Below are positions 1-8,780 of a stretch of DNA of 52,656 nt, piece by piece. Each line of letters begins with the position of its first letter. Position 1 is the stretch's first letter. The stretch is from Ignavibacteriales bacterium (GTDB lineage: Bacteria; Bacteroidota; Ignavibacteria; Ignavibacteriales; Ignavibacteriaceae): the NCBI GenBank assembly GCA_016182615.1, contig JACPGF010000100.1:1-52656 (forward strand). The letters are read 5' to 3'. A model generated the notes under the pieces. It was not told the origin of the DNA and did no database searches. It saw only the letters and a list, made by a program, of their open reading frames with translations. Made by a program: the position numbers and the translations under genes.

Positions 1-1210
1 GCGACATGTTCGCGAGGAACGCGGATTTTAGTTTGTTTAACTGTGTCTCTTTCTCGTAAGCCCTGCGCAGGTTTTCTTCGTGCAGCAACTGATCGGTAAT
101 ATCGGTAAGGGCAATTATATACAATCGTTCACCCGTCAGGCTCTCATCGGTATAGGTCATTTTCACCTGATAGATATGTTCCTTCAAAATATCATTGTAC
201 TGGAACGAAATCTGCTGCTTTTGCGAGTTCTCGAATCCGTTAACGCTTATGCAAATTTCAGAATACAGGTCATCACTAATAATAACTTCAAGAGGCCCGT
301 TTATAGCATTTTCTTTTTCAACATCAAACATCGTGAAAAAGTTATCATTAGCATTTTCAATCAGGTATTCGCCTTCATGCGGCCGGATAATTAGCAGTAC
401 ATCTGATATATTGTTAATAATGGAACGCTGCCGTTTTTCAGACTCTTCGATAATTGTGTTCTTTTGGATAAAGCCCGTTATATCGTGGGCGGTCATAATA
501 AAACTTTGGGCATCGGAATAAGTATAGCTAACAGGGTTTAGATGCAGCTCTTTGTACCATACGTTGGAAGTATCACAGATAACCTGTCTCCACGAGCTTT
601 TATTTTCAAAAGCATACGAGAGGCCGCTCTGCGCGCCGGGGTTTAGATAACCTTTAAGTATATCCGGTAAATATGCATTATATAATTCATCAATTCTTTT
701 ATCCAGAATATCTTCGAATGATCTTGTGGCGTAGGTAATGCGGCCTGTTCTATTCAAAACCAGCACAGGAATGTCGCCGTAATCTAAAGCATTATGCAGG
801 ATGTTAATCCTGTTTTCAAATTGCCGCCGCTCTACAGAAGAACTAAATACCAAAAACAGATATTCACCGGCATCGATGATAATACGCTCGATATCAACCA
901 GATACCCTGACATTTCGCCGGAAACATTATTCTTTACCGAGGCCTCAACTTGAATTGCACGGTACTTACTTTTAACAAGGTTATTAACCATCACCGCTAT
1001 TGACGGCTCCGATAACAGCCCTTCCACGGAAACACCATCTGCAATCCCAAACTCGTGCACAAATGCGTTGGTTGCATATACAATTAATCCTTCATCGGTT
1101 ACAACAACTAAAGGTTTTGCCCCGGGCAATTCCTCGAGTAATTTAAACTCCTGAAGTGTCTTGAACGAATTTTGCATACCTGCATTTGTTATGTCTAAGA
1201 AAGTGCTCAT
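1..1210 (-). CDS. multi-PAS sensor histidine kinase, 3' end truncated by window edge
   Basis: Minus-strand ORF not in the track because it is open at the edge: starts MSTFLDITNAGMQNSFKTLQEFKLLEELPGAKPLVVVTDEGLIVYATNAF (PAS-like) and reaches ...EKETQLNKLKSAFLANMS at the edge, the usual lead-in to a HisKA H-box. Confidence 0.75.
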   Translation of the reverse strand, partial: MSTFLDITNAGMQNSFKTLQEFKLLEELPGAKPLVVVTDEGLIVYATNAFVHEFGIADGVSVEGLLSEPSIAVMVNNLVKSKYRAIQVEASVKNNVSGEMSGYLVDIERIIIDAGEYLFLVFSSSVERRQFENRINILHNALDYGDIPVLVLNRTGRITYATRSFEDILDKRIDELYNAYLPDILKGYLNPGAQSGLSYAFENKSSWRQVICDTSNVWYKELHLNPVSYTYSDAQSFIMTAHDITGFIQKNTIIEESEKRQRSIINNISDVLLIIRPHEGEYLIENANDNFFTMFDVEKENAINGPLEVIISDDLYSEICISVNGFENSQKQQISFQYNDILKEHIYQVKMTYTDESLTGERLYIIALTDITDQLLHEENLRRAYEKETQLNKLKSAFLANMS

Positions 1211-1875
1211 TTCGTATATTCGTTTATCATCAACTTTTCCAATTGCACTACGGGCTCTTCACCCGTAAGTACTGTTTTTTTAGGTACCGGCATCTGCAAC
1301 ACTTTTTCCGCGATGCCCATTACTCCCACCAAGATGTTAAGCAATTCACTTTCAATATTTCTGTAAATACCATCACTCCACTGAAACTCGGGGATGGCGC
1401 TAAACGGCAGCGGATGATGCCTGCTATCTGCTACCGACCTGTCAAAAAAAGTTTTTACCGCGGGTAAAGGCTGTATCTCGTATTCATCAACCGAAAGGGC
1501 CGCTACCCGCTCCACACCTGCCAGCAGTGTGGCCTGAATCTGTTTATTGTCCAGATAAAAATAATCACATATCCTAAAATGCTGTTTGCCGGGCAATACT
1601 ATATGGTGTTCGTCAATTTCGGTAAAAAAATCAACGGTATCCACCATAAAATGAAATTGCAGTTTTTCCTCCCCCGCCCTTTTCAGGCTGCGGAGCTGCC
1701 ATTTTATCCGCTGTAAAAATTTTGCAGCGGGAGAGAATTCAGCCGAGTCGTGAGGGAAACCGCGGTTTGCCTCGTACGCCTGATGCAGAAATTTTTCGAA
1801 AGCGGCGCCCTTGCGCGGCTTCTGCTTCATTAAAAAGCCGCTGTCAACGTTTGAAATTCTCTCTAAGGTATACAT
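1207..1875 (-). CDS. hypothetical protein in flagellar/phosphorelay cluster
   Basis: 222-aa ORF, ATGA overlap with downstream PAS kinase; no family recognised. Confidence 0.7.
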   Translation of the reverse strand: MYTLERISNVDSGFLMKQKPRKGAAFEKFLHQAYEANRGFPHDSAEFSPAAKFLQRIKWQLRSLKRAGEEKLQFHFMVDTVDFFTEIDEHHIVLPGKQHFRICDYFYLDNKQIQATLLAGVERVAALSVDEYEIQPLPAVKTFFDRSVADSRHHPLPFSAIPEFQWSDGIYRNIESELLNILVGVMGIAEKVLQMPVPKKTVLTGEEPVVQLEKLMINEYTK

Positions 1876-1892
1876 CGGTATATCTCGCCGGA

Positions 1893-2558
1893 TTATTCTT
1901 TATCGTTCAGTTTAATCATACTCAAATCGTTTGCATATTTAATAACTTCCGGGTTCTGAATGTTTTTCAGGGCTTCAACAGCGCTTAAAATCCGCTCCAT
2001 CGCCCCGTCCATCAGTTCAAAATCGTCATTAAATTTTATCAGGTTCATTTCTTGCAGTTCCATTTTAAGGTTCTGCAATGTAATACCAAGACTGCTTAAC
2101 GGATTGTTCAACTGATGCCCGATAGTGCACGCGAGCTGAATGATTGCCCTTTGATGCTCTATACTGCGCAATTCGGTTTGTAAATTAAAAATCCGTATGC
2201 CTGATCGGATACGCGCTATCAGCTCCTGATTTTCAACAGGTTTAACCAAAAAGTCATCAGCTCCAACATCAAGGCCTGTTACGCGGTCTTTTAACGAGGA
2301 GCGGGCAGTCAGCAATATAAAATAAATCGACTTGTAGTTTTCGTTTTGTTTTATCTTTGTGCACAAGGTCAAGCCATCCATCTGCGGCATCGTCCAATCG
2401 GCAATAATTAGTTTAGGCGAAAATTCCTCAACCATTTTAAGGCCTTCCAGCCCGTTGGTAGCAGTTATTGCTTCGAAATTGTTTTTAAGAAGTGAGCGCT
2501 CAAGAATAAATCTTGTATCAACATCATCTTCTACTATTAAAACCCGGTCACGTTCCAT
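1893..2558 (-). CDS. response regulator (REC) fused to a histidine-kinase dimerisation (DHp) segment, no ATPase domain
   Basis: REC core RVLIVEDDVDTRF...LIIADWTMPQMDG...VKPV; then H-box-like IGHQLNNPLSSLGITL; ORF ends without HATPase motifs. Confidence 0.8.
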   Translation of the reverse strand: MERDRVLIVEDDVDTRFILERSLLKNNFEAITATNGLEGLKMVEEFSPKLIIADWTMPQMDGLTLCTKIKQNENYKSIYFILLTARSSLKDRVTGLDVGADDFLVKPVENQELIARIRSGIRIFNLQTELRSIEHQRAIIQLACTIGHQLNNPLSSLGITLQNLKMELQEMNLIKFNDDFELMDGAMERILSAVEALKNIQNPEVIKYANDLSMIKLNDKE

Positions 2559-2955
2559 GTTTATTCACTGTCAGTTTTTGAATTTTAGACAACAAGTCAT
2601 TAAAATCAGTAATTGGCTTCAGGATATAATCATCGGCACCACTTTCAACAAGCAAATCTCTGCCATTAATTTTATTCTGATAGGCCGTAACTAACAGTAC
2701 CGGCACTTGTGAAGTCTTTTTATGTTCTTTTATTATCCTCGAAAGTTGAACACCGTCAACTTTCTCATTGTTCAGGTATGTGTTTTTCAAATTGATATCC
2801 AGAATAACAAGGGATATTTCTCTTGCATCCAGAATCGATAAAAACTCATCACCGTTATCGGTAACTGTTATCTCAAAAGCAGTTCTTCTAAACAAATAGG
2901 TATAAAACTGCTGTGTAAACGGATCATCTTCCATGATGAGTATGTACTCTTTCAT
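2548..2955 (-). CDS. response regulator receiver protein
   Basis: MKEYILIMEDDPFTQQF...LVILDINL...GADDYILKPI. Confidence 0.85.
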   Translation of the reverse strand: MKEYILIMEDDPFTQQFYTYLFRRTAFEITVTDNGDEFLSILDAREISLVILDINLKNTYLNNEKVDGVQLSRIIKEHKKTSQVPVLLVTAYQNKINGRDLLVESGADDYILKPITDFNDLLSKIQKLTVNKHGT

Positions 2956-3743
2956 TGTGCACCTGGGTATTTTACAACGATACTAATTCTTCTGTTAACT
3001 AAATCAAACGGATCGCTTGGATTTTTCAGTTTCTTATCAGCAAATCCTCGAATTTCAATTATATTAGCCTCTTGCAGCCCGCCTGCCTGCAAAGCCCGCC
3101 TTGCACTGTTGGCCCGGTCTGCGCTCAGCTCGTAATTGGTATAACCGGTTGCACCGTTTTGAAACGGATGCGCATCGGTGTGGCCTTCTATAACTACCTT
3201 ATTATTCAGTTTACCAAACTGCTCTCCCATTGCTTTCAGAAGGTTTTGTGCCTTTATATTCAAGCGGCTGGTACCAATTTCAAAAAACACATCGTTCGAA
3301 GATTCCAGCAGCTCGATACGTAAACCCTCCGGGGAGATTTCCATTGTTACAAATTTTGCAACTTCCTTAAATTCCGGGTTTTTCTCAATCTCCTCAACTA
3401 TTTCTGCACCCGCCTTTTCAAGCTTCAATTTTTCTATTTCAGCCTTAACTTTCTCATCTGTTTCGCCATCAGTTTTTATGCCCGGCACAACTTTTTCTTT
3501 GCCGCCAACCACCCCAACACCTTTACCGGTTCCGAAACTGATAGGATCTTTAAAGTAATTTGCTACCTGCTCACGCACCTCGTTCCCCTGGCTTAAAATC
3601 CAAAGCACGATAAACAGAGCCATCATCGCGGTAACAAAATCCGCGTAAGCTACTTTCCAGGCACCGCCATGATGCCCGCCGTGGCCTTTTTTGCCCTTTT
3701 TAATGATAACCGTGGCATCAGATTTTCCGCCTTCGCCAGCCAT
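2952..3743 (-). CDS. motB: flagellar motor protein MotB (OmpA C-terminal domain), stator pair 1
   Basis: WKVAYADFVTAMMALFIVLWIL TM/Asp motif plus OmpA-like VVIEGHTDAHPF...LSADRANSARRAL. Confidence 0.9.
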   Translation of the reverse strand: MAGEGGKSDATVIIKKGKKGHGGHHGGAWKVAYADFVTAMMALFIVLWILSQGNEVREQVANYFKDPISFGTGKGVGVVGGKEKVVPGIKTDGETDEKVKAEIEKLKLEKAGAEIVEEIEKNPEFKEVAKFVTMEISPEGLRIELLESSNDVFFEIGTSRLNIKAQNLLKAMGEQFGKLNNKVVIEGHTDAHPFQNGATGYTNYELSADRANSARRALQAGGLQEANIIEIRGFADKKLKNPSDPFDLVNRRISIVVKYPGAQ

Positions 3744-4600
3744 TACTCTTTTTTACCTCTCAAGTATGCCTCTAACTCCGAAAAAGAAGGCCGAGCCTCA
3801 GAAAAAATAGTCCTGCGGGCAATTTCAACTGCCACAATAGGGGGGTTTCCTTTTGCATAAGCCACAATAGCAGACTTAATAGTAACAAGATACCGCACTT
3901 CGCCTTCAAGCATGTGCTCGATATTCGCAGCCAAAGGGCCAACAAATCCATAAGACAAGAGTACACCCAAAAATGTTCCTACCAACGCAGCCGCCACGTG
4001 GTGCCCAACTTTTTCAGCACCATCATTAATACTGCCCATAGTTACAATAATACCAAGCACGGCAGCAACAATACCCAAACCGGGCAGTGCATCACCTACT
4101 TTATTAAGAAGAGCCGGGATAGGGTGAGACTCCATTTCGAATGTTTCTATCTCAGTATCCATCAACGATTCAAGTTCATACGGCGGAACTCCACCCGAAA
4201 GCATAACTTTCAGGGTATCGCAAAAAAACGACATCGCCACCGGATTCGCGACGAACTTTTTATTTTTTGAGATGATTTCACTCTCTTTCGGCTTTTCAAT
4301 ATGCTTTTCAATAGCAAGCAAACCATCACGCTGTGCAACAAGAAACAGTTCATAAAACGATTTCAGCAGCTCAAGGTTGTCTTTTTTACTCTCGTGTTTT
4401 GCAGCCAAGGCTTTCGGAATAGCGCCTATCATCTTTTTAATAGTTGCCATTGGTGCAGAAATAAGCAAACTACCGATAACGGCTCCGCCGATGGTAACAA
4501 ACTCCGATATCTGCAACAATACCATTAAATGACCACCAGCCATGGTAAACCCGACAACTACACCAACAAGTACAACTATTGCTCCAATTATAATTAACAT
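3743..4600 (-). CDS. motA: flagellar motor stator protein MotA, stator pair 1
   Basis: MLIIIGAIVVLVGVVVGF...PALLNKVGDALPGLGIVAAVLGIIVTMGSI...ALVGTFLGVLLSYG. Confidence 0.9.
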   Translation of the reverse strand: MLIIIGAIVVLVGVVVGFTMAGGHLMVLLQISEFVTIGGAVIGSLLISAPMATIKKMIGAIPKALAAKHESKKDNLELLKSFYELFLVAQRDGLLAIEKHIEKPKESEIISKNKKFVANPVAMSFFCDTLKVMLSGGVPPYELESLMDTEIETFEMESHPIPALLNKVGDALPGLGIVAAVLGIIVTMGSINDGAEKVGHHVAAALVGTFLGVLLSYGFVGPLAANIEHMLEGEVRYLVTIKSAIVAYAKGNPPIVAVEIARRTIFSEARPSFSELEAYLRGKKE

Positions 4601-4609
4601 ATATCTCTG

Positions 4610-5335
4610 TTATTCTTTGGTTTGTAATTCGAGTTTTTTTAACAATTGCATAAGCTTTTCATATTGCAGCTCAACGTACATCCAGTCCGTATCGGTAAAA
4701 ACATCACGCCGCTCGATGTCGGCTGCAAGGGCACTTATTTCAGGAAGGCCGACGGTACTGCCGGAGCCTTTCAGTTCGTGCATAGCAGCTTTCAGTTGCC
4801 GCGAGTTTCTTGTTTTTAATGCAAGCAGCATATCGTTCTTTTTTTTAGCCAACGATGCAAAAAATACTTTCAGCAGTTGCTGCTGCATGTCCTTCTTTTC
4901 ATCATCAGATAATAGCTTTACTACTTTATTCTGTTCGATGAGCTTTTCGCCGAGTACCTCGTTAACAAACTTGATGACCATATCTTTTTGCAACGGTTTA
5001 GAAAGCACCTTATCCGCACCTGCTTCAATTGCTGCCAATACATTGCGCCTGTCGGTATTTGCACTAATAACAATAACCGGGATGTCCTTTATTTCCTGCA
5101 AAACCTTTTTTACCTGTAACATTTTCAGCCCGTCAAAATTGGGCATCATCAAGTCAAGAAAAATAAGGCTCGGTTTCCACTCAACCGCCTTTTGCAGTCC
5201 TTCAAGCCCGTCAACGCAAGTCATCACCTCGATGGCATACTCTTCAAAGAAATGCTTCAAGGTTGTAAGTATTACATCCGAGTCGTCAACAATTAGTACA
5301 CGCAGGTTTTTAGGATGTGCTTCAAGCGCCTGCAT
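4610..5335 (-). CDS. response regulator with C-terminal HPt domain
   Basis: REC LRVLIVDDSDVI...LIFLDLMMPNFDG...LSKPL plus HPt motif MHELKGSGSTVGLPEISALAADIE. Confidence 0.85.
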   Translation of the reverse strand: MQALEAHPKNLRVLIVDDSDVILTTLKHFFEEYAIEVMTCVDGLEGLQKAVEWKPSLIFLDLMMPNFDGLKMLQVKKVLQEIKDIPVIVISANTDRRNVLAAIEAGADKVLSKPLQKDMVIKFVNEVLGEKLIEQNKVVKLLSDDEKKDMQQQLLKVFFASLAKKKNDMLLALKTRNSRQLKAAMHELKGSGSTVGLPEISALAADIERRDVFTDTDWMYVELQYEKLMQLLKKLELQTKE

Positions 5336-5576
5336 CTTTTTTAACTTTATTAAGTTTTAATCCTACCAAGTCAGCAGTTGTTACCGCTTTGCTCACTTCA
5401 GCCGCTTCAAGGTTTTTGGTTTTAATGTTTTCGTATAATTCATCGCGAAGGATTTTAACATTCGCCGGGGCATCTATCCCTATTTTTACCTGTGTTTCAG
5501 ATATGGCAACAACATGTAAAACAATATCAGAGCCGATTCTGATTTTTTCTCCAAGTTTTCTGGTTAATACTAGCAT
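5322..5576 (-). CDS. csrA: carbon storage/translational regulator CsrA
   Basis: MLVLTRKLGEKIRIGSDIVLHVVAISETQVKIGIDAPANVKILRDELYENI. Confidence 0.95.
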   Translation of the reverse strand: MLVLTRKLGEKIRIGSDIVLHVVAISETQVKIGIDAPANVKILRDELYENIKTKNLEAAEVSKAVTTADLVGLKLNKVKKDAGA

Positions 5577-5585
5577 GCCATACCC

Positions 5586-5969
5586 CTAATTCTCTATAAA
5601 CAGGTGATAATCGATAGGGTACCGGTCGTTATCATAAATTTTCTGATAACCGGTTTTCTTCTCTTGATTAATATAAACGGGAGCCTTGAGGTTTATAGTA
5701 ACATTTGCAGGGTCTTTATCTAATCGGACAATGCCAAATGCTTCATAATCATCAGCCTCGGCATAGTCACCAAAAATAAGTCGCGCGGGAAAAAGCGGAA
5801 ATACGATTTCCGGCTCTTCCACCGATGTTAACCAGTAAAACAAGCCGTCTTCCTGGCTTACCAACAAATATTTTTTGAGTGTCTCGAATCCGATTATGCC
5901 TTCGGTAAATTGCATAACCATGGATTCATCGAATTCGATTTCACCAAATTGATACGTGTTAATTTTCAT
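5586..5969 (-). CDS. fliW: flagellar assembly factor FliW
   Basis: MKINTYQFGEIEFDESMVMQFTEGIIGFETLKKYLL; start placed at 5969 rather than 6044 because GGAGGA lies just upstream. Confidence 0.9.
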   Translation of the reverse strand: MKINTYQFGEIEFDESMVMQFTEGIIGFETLKKYLLVSQEDGLFYWLTSVEEPEIVFPLFPARLIFGDYAEADDYEAFGIVRLDKDPANVTINLKAPVYINQEKKTGYQKIYDNDRYPIDYHLFIEN

Positions 5970-6120
5970 TGTCTGGTATCCTCCTCCATGAGAATATGAT
6001 TTTAGCGAATAATTTTGTAATGACTGACTAATGAGAAAAATCACTAATTTTCATTACATAATCGGAAAAAAGACGGAAAGTGTTTACCCTAGCATCCCGT
6101 TTTTTACCGTTTTTTGTGAT

Positions 6121-6846
6121 TTATTTTAAAATTACAATGTCAACTCTTCTATTATTTGCTCTGCCGTCAACAGTTTCGTTGCTTGCTACCGGATGATACT
6201 CCGAATATCCGACAACCGAAACCCTTCCGGGCTCTAAACTTTCTTTCGACATGAGATAATAACCTGTATTGGTTGCTCTTTCAACACTTAAATGCCAGTT
6301 AGAAGGAAAGGCACCATTAGCAATTGGAACATTATCGGTATGCCCTTCTATCCTAATATCATTTTTAAGGCTCTGCAATATACTGCCAATTTTATGAAGA
6401 ATAATTTTTGAATACTCCGATAACGCCGCATCGCCGGACCTGAACAAAATATCATCCAGTATGCGTATCGTTATACCGCGCTCGTTCGAGACCAGCTTTA
6501 TCGACTTACTTAATTTTTCCTCGTTTACCACATCTTCCAATTGCTGCTGCAGTCTTTGGAACGGGTCAACACCCTGGTTGGCCATCTGCGCGTATGCCGG
6601 GTTAGCGGTATTGCCACCGGGTTTGTAAATTTTTGTTGAATCGACTGCGCCAAAATAATTACCAGCAGCTTTAACTACTTTACGGTATTTCTGCAAATCC
6701 ACATTCGATGATGAATATAACAGTATAAATAAACCGAGAAGAAGCGTTATCAAATCGGCATACGTTATTATATAGCGGTCGGAGTCACCCTCGCCGCCAT
6801 ACATGTGCTCGTCTTCGTTATCTAACCGAGCAGGGGATTTCCCCAC
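6121..6846 (-). CDS. motB: OmpA/MotB-family stator protein, stator pair 2
   Basis: DRYIITYADLITLLLGLFILLYSSSNVD plus OmpA-like IRIEGHTDNVPI...LSVERATNTGYYL. Confidence 0.88.
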   Translation of the reverse strand: MGKSPARLDNEDEHMYGGEGDSDRYIITYADLITLLLGLFILLYSSSNVDLQKYRKVVKAAGNYFGAVDSTKIYKPGGNTANPAYAQMANQGVDPFQRLQQQLEDVVNEEKLSKSIKLVSNERGITIRILDDILFRSGDAALSEYSKIILHKIGSILQSLKNDIRIEGHTDNVPIANGAFPSNWHLSVERATNTGYYLMSKESLEPGRVSVVGYSEYHPVASNETVDGRANNRRVDIVILK

Positions 6847-7540
6847 TGTGCAGGGCCAGAACTCCTTCCAGCGAAACCTCCATCAGATGCTTCTCTTCGA
6901 TGTGACATTGTTTTAGCTTATCGCCTATTGGTAACCAAAAAATATTTGCACTAAAAACGCCCCAGAGCGTTGCTATAAACGCCGAGGCAATACTATGAAT
7001 TAACTGTGTCGGGTCGTTGCCCGCGTTTGCCAGAGTCATAATAAGACCCATGACCGTACCTAAAATACCCATCGTGGGGGCATAGCCTCCCATCTTGGTA
7101 AAGATAAAAATATTACCCAGGTGCCGCTCCTGCATAAATTTCATTTCGGCACGAGCCATTATCTCTATACTTTCCGCGTCTGAACCATCAAGCATGTAAC
7201 GCAGCATTTTCCGGGTAAAATAATGCTCGAACCGGTCAATTTCCTTTTCAATTGAAAGCAGTCCGAACTGCCGTACTTTAATTGAAAGGTCAACAAAATC
7301 ATCTACTAATACACGTGTATTGTATTTTTCGGGCAAATATGCCTTTTTAATCAATACAAAAATCATTAAAAACTTATCCATGCCAAAGCCAATAATAACC
7401 GCGGCAAAGGTTCCTCCAAAAACAATAAGCATTGCAGGCCCTAAAAATAACGCCCGTAAACTACCGCCTTCAAATATGAATGAGCCGAATATCGCAAATA
7501 TCCCGAGTATTAATCCGTTAATGGATCCCGCTTTTCTCAT
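6818..7540 (-). CDS. motA: MotA/TolQ-family stator protein, stator pair 2
   Basis: GSFIFEGGSLRALFLGPAMLIVFGGT...YAPTMGILGTVMGLIMTLAN...FIATLWGVFSANIFWLPI. Confidence 0.88.
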   Translation of the reverse strand: MRKAGSINGLILGIFAIFGSFIFEGGSLRALFLGPAMLIVFGGTFAAVIIGFGMDKFLMIFVLIKKAYLPEKYNTRVLVDDFVDLSIKVRQFGLLSIEKEIDRFEHYFTRKMLRYMLDGSDAESIEIMARAEMKFMQERHLGNIFIFTKMGGYAPTMGILGTVMGLIMTLANAGNDPTQLIHSIASAFIATLWGVFSANIFWLPIGDKLKQCHIEEKHLMEVSLEGVLALHSGEIPCSVR

Positions 7541-7542
7541 AC

Positions 7543-8778
7543 TTATAAATAATCCAACAATGATTTAGGCAGCAGCATGGCTGATGTTTTATAGAGTAAA
7601 TCCGTTGAATACTGCGCGGATTGCATCTCTATTGCCGCTTTGGCCACATCAACGTCATTTTCTTTACTCATAAGGGTTTCCAACTGCAGTTCCTGTGTTT
7701 GCATCATTTCCGCCATCGAGTCCATACGGTTTTGCATACCGCCGGCATCGGAAAGTTTTTGCAGTATATGCGCGTCGAAATTTTGTATCAGCGCAACCTG
7801 CTCGTCGGTTGGTTTAAGCCCCGAGGCGAGCCTTTCTTTAACTGAACTGAGAACGTTCAGAATATTGGCCTTTTGCGAGGTGCTGCCTTGCAAAGCAGAA
7901 GTGCTTCCTTCAGTCATACCCGTCGGGTCTATCAAAAAGCTCACTTTTGCCGTAGGCAGATCAACCGCTATTTTTGCAGGTGCGGCTCCACCCAATGTCT
8001 TTAGCTCACCGGTAGTTGCATCAAATGCCATCTGGCTTGTGCCTGAGCTAATCGCGTTATTTTGCGAGTCCCGCACTTCGTACTGCATGGTGTATTGCTG
8101 TGCGGCTGTTTTGGTGTAGGTCATTTGTACCGTGTATTCTTTACCAAGCGCATCGGCTACAACCTGCGAGTTTTGCAGCGTGGAACCAACAGCAGCATTT
8201 TTATCAAACGATCCTTTTTGGCTCACAACGGGATAAAATAATTCTTCACCGCTGATGTTAATTTTTTGTTCTGCACTGTTTGCTATTTTAATTTTTTGGT
8301 CACCGCCCAGGCCGTTGCTTACGCCGTACCATGATGCAGTGGCAAACGGTACCGATGAAGTTGCCGTTCCCGCGAACAAGTGTTTTCCGTCCAGATCGGT
8401 ATTCGCGTACTGTAATATCGATTTAAGAGCCGTATCAATTTTTTGTGCATACGAGGGCAGCATATCTGAATTTCCGGCATTATTGGCCGACGTAATTTCG
8501 GTTAAAATGTTCTGCACTTCGCTTTGCATGCCTTCCATCGCGGTAATGCCCGACTTCAGGAAATTGTTCCCGTTGTCGATATTCTTCGTGTATGTGGTAA
8601 TATCACTTAACTGGTTTTGGAACCGTGTAACCCGGGCTGAACCCAACGGGTTGTCCGATGGCTTTGAAATAGATTTTTGTGTAGCCATCTTCGTCTGCAA
8701 ATCGCTCAGTGTTTTTTTCGAGCGCGTCAGATTATCAATAAATGTTTGCTGCAAATAGCGGTCTGTTACTCGTATCAT
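7543..8778 (-). CDS. flgL: flagellar hook-associated protein 3
   Basis: MIRVTDRYLQQTFIDNLTRSKKTLSDLQTKMATQKSISKPSDNPLGSARV, flagellin-like N- and C-termini, next to flgK. Confidence 0.9.
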   Translation of the reverse strand: MIRVTDRYLQQTFIDNLTRSKKTLSDLQTKMATQKSISKPSDNPLGSARVTRFQNQLSDITTYTKNIDNGNNFLKSGITAMEGMQSEVQNILTEITSANNAGNSDMLPSYAQKIDTALKSILQYANTDLDGKHLFAGTATSSVPFATASWYGVSNGLGGDQKIKIANSAEQKINISGEELFYPVVSQKGSFDKNAAVGSTLQNSQVVADALGKEYTVQMTYTKTAAQQYTMQYEVRDSQNNAISSGTSQMAFDATTGELKTLGGAAPAKIAVDLPTAKVSFLIDPTGMTEGSTSALQGSTSQKANILNVLSSVKERLASGLKPTDEQVALIQNFDAHILQKLSDAGGMQNRMDSMAEMMQTQELQLETLMSKENDVDVAKAAIEMQSAQYSTDLLYKTSAMLLPKSLLDYL

Positions 8779-8780
8779 TT

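Noticed and set aside
3072-5589. Plus-strand ORFs antisense to motAB, REC-HPt and csrA
   Set aside because: Low-complexity products opposite clearly recognised minus-strand genes.
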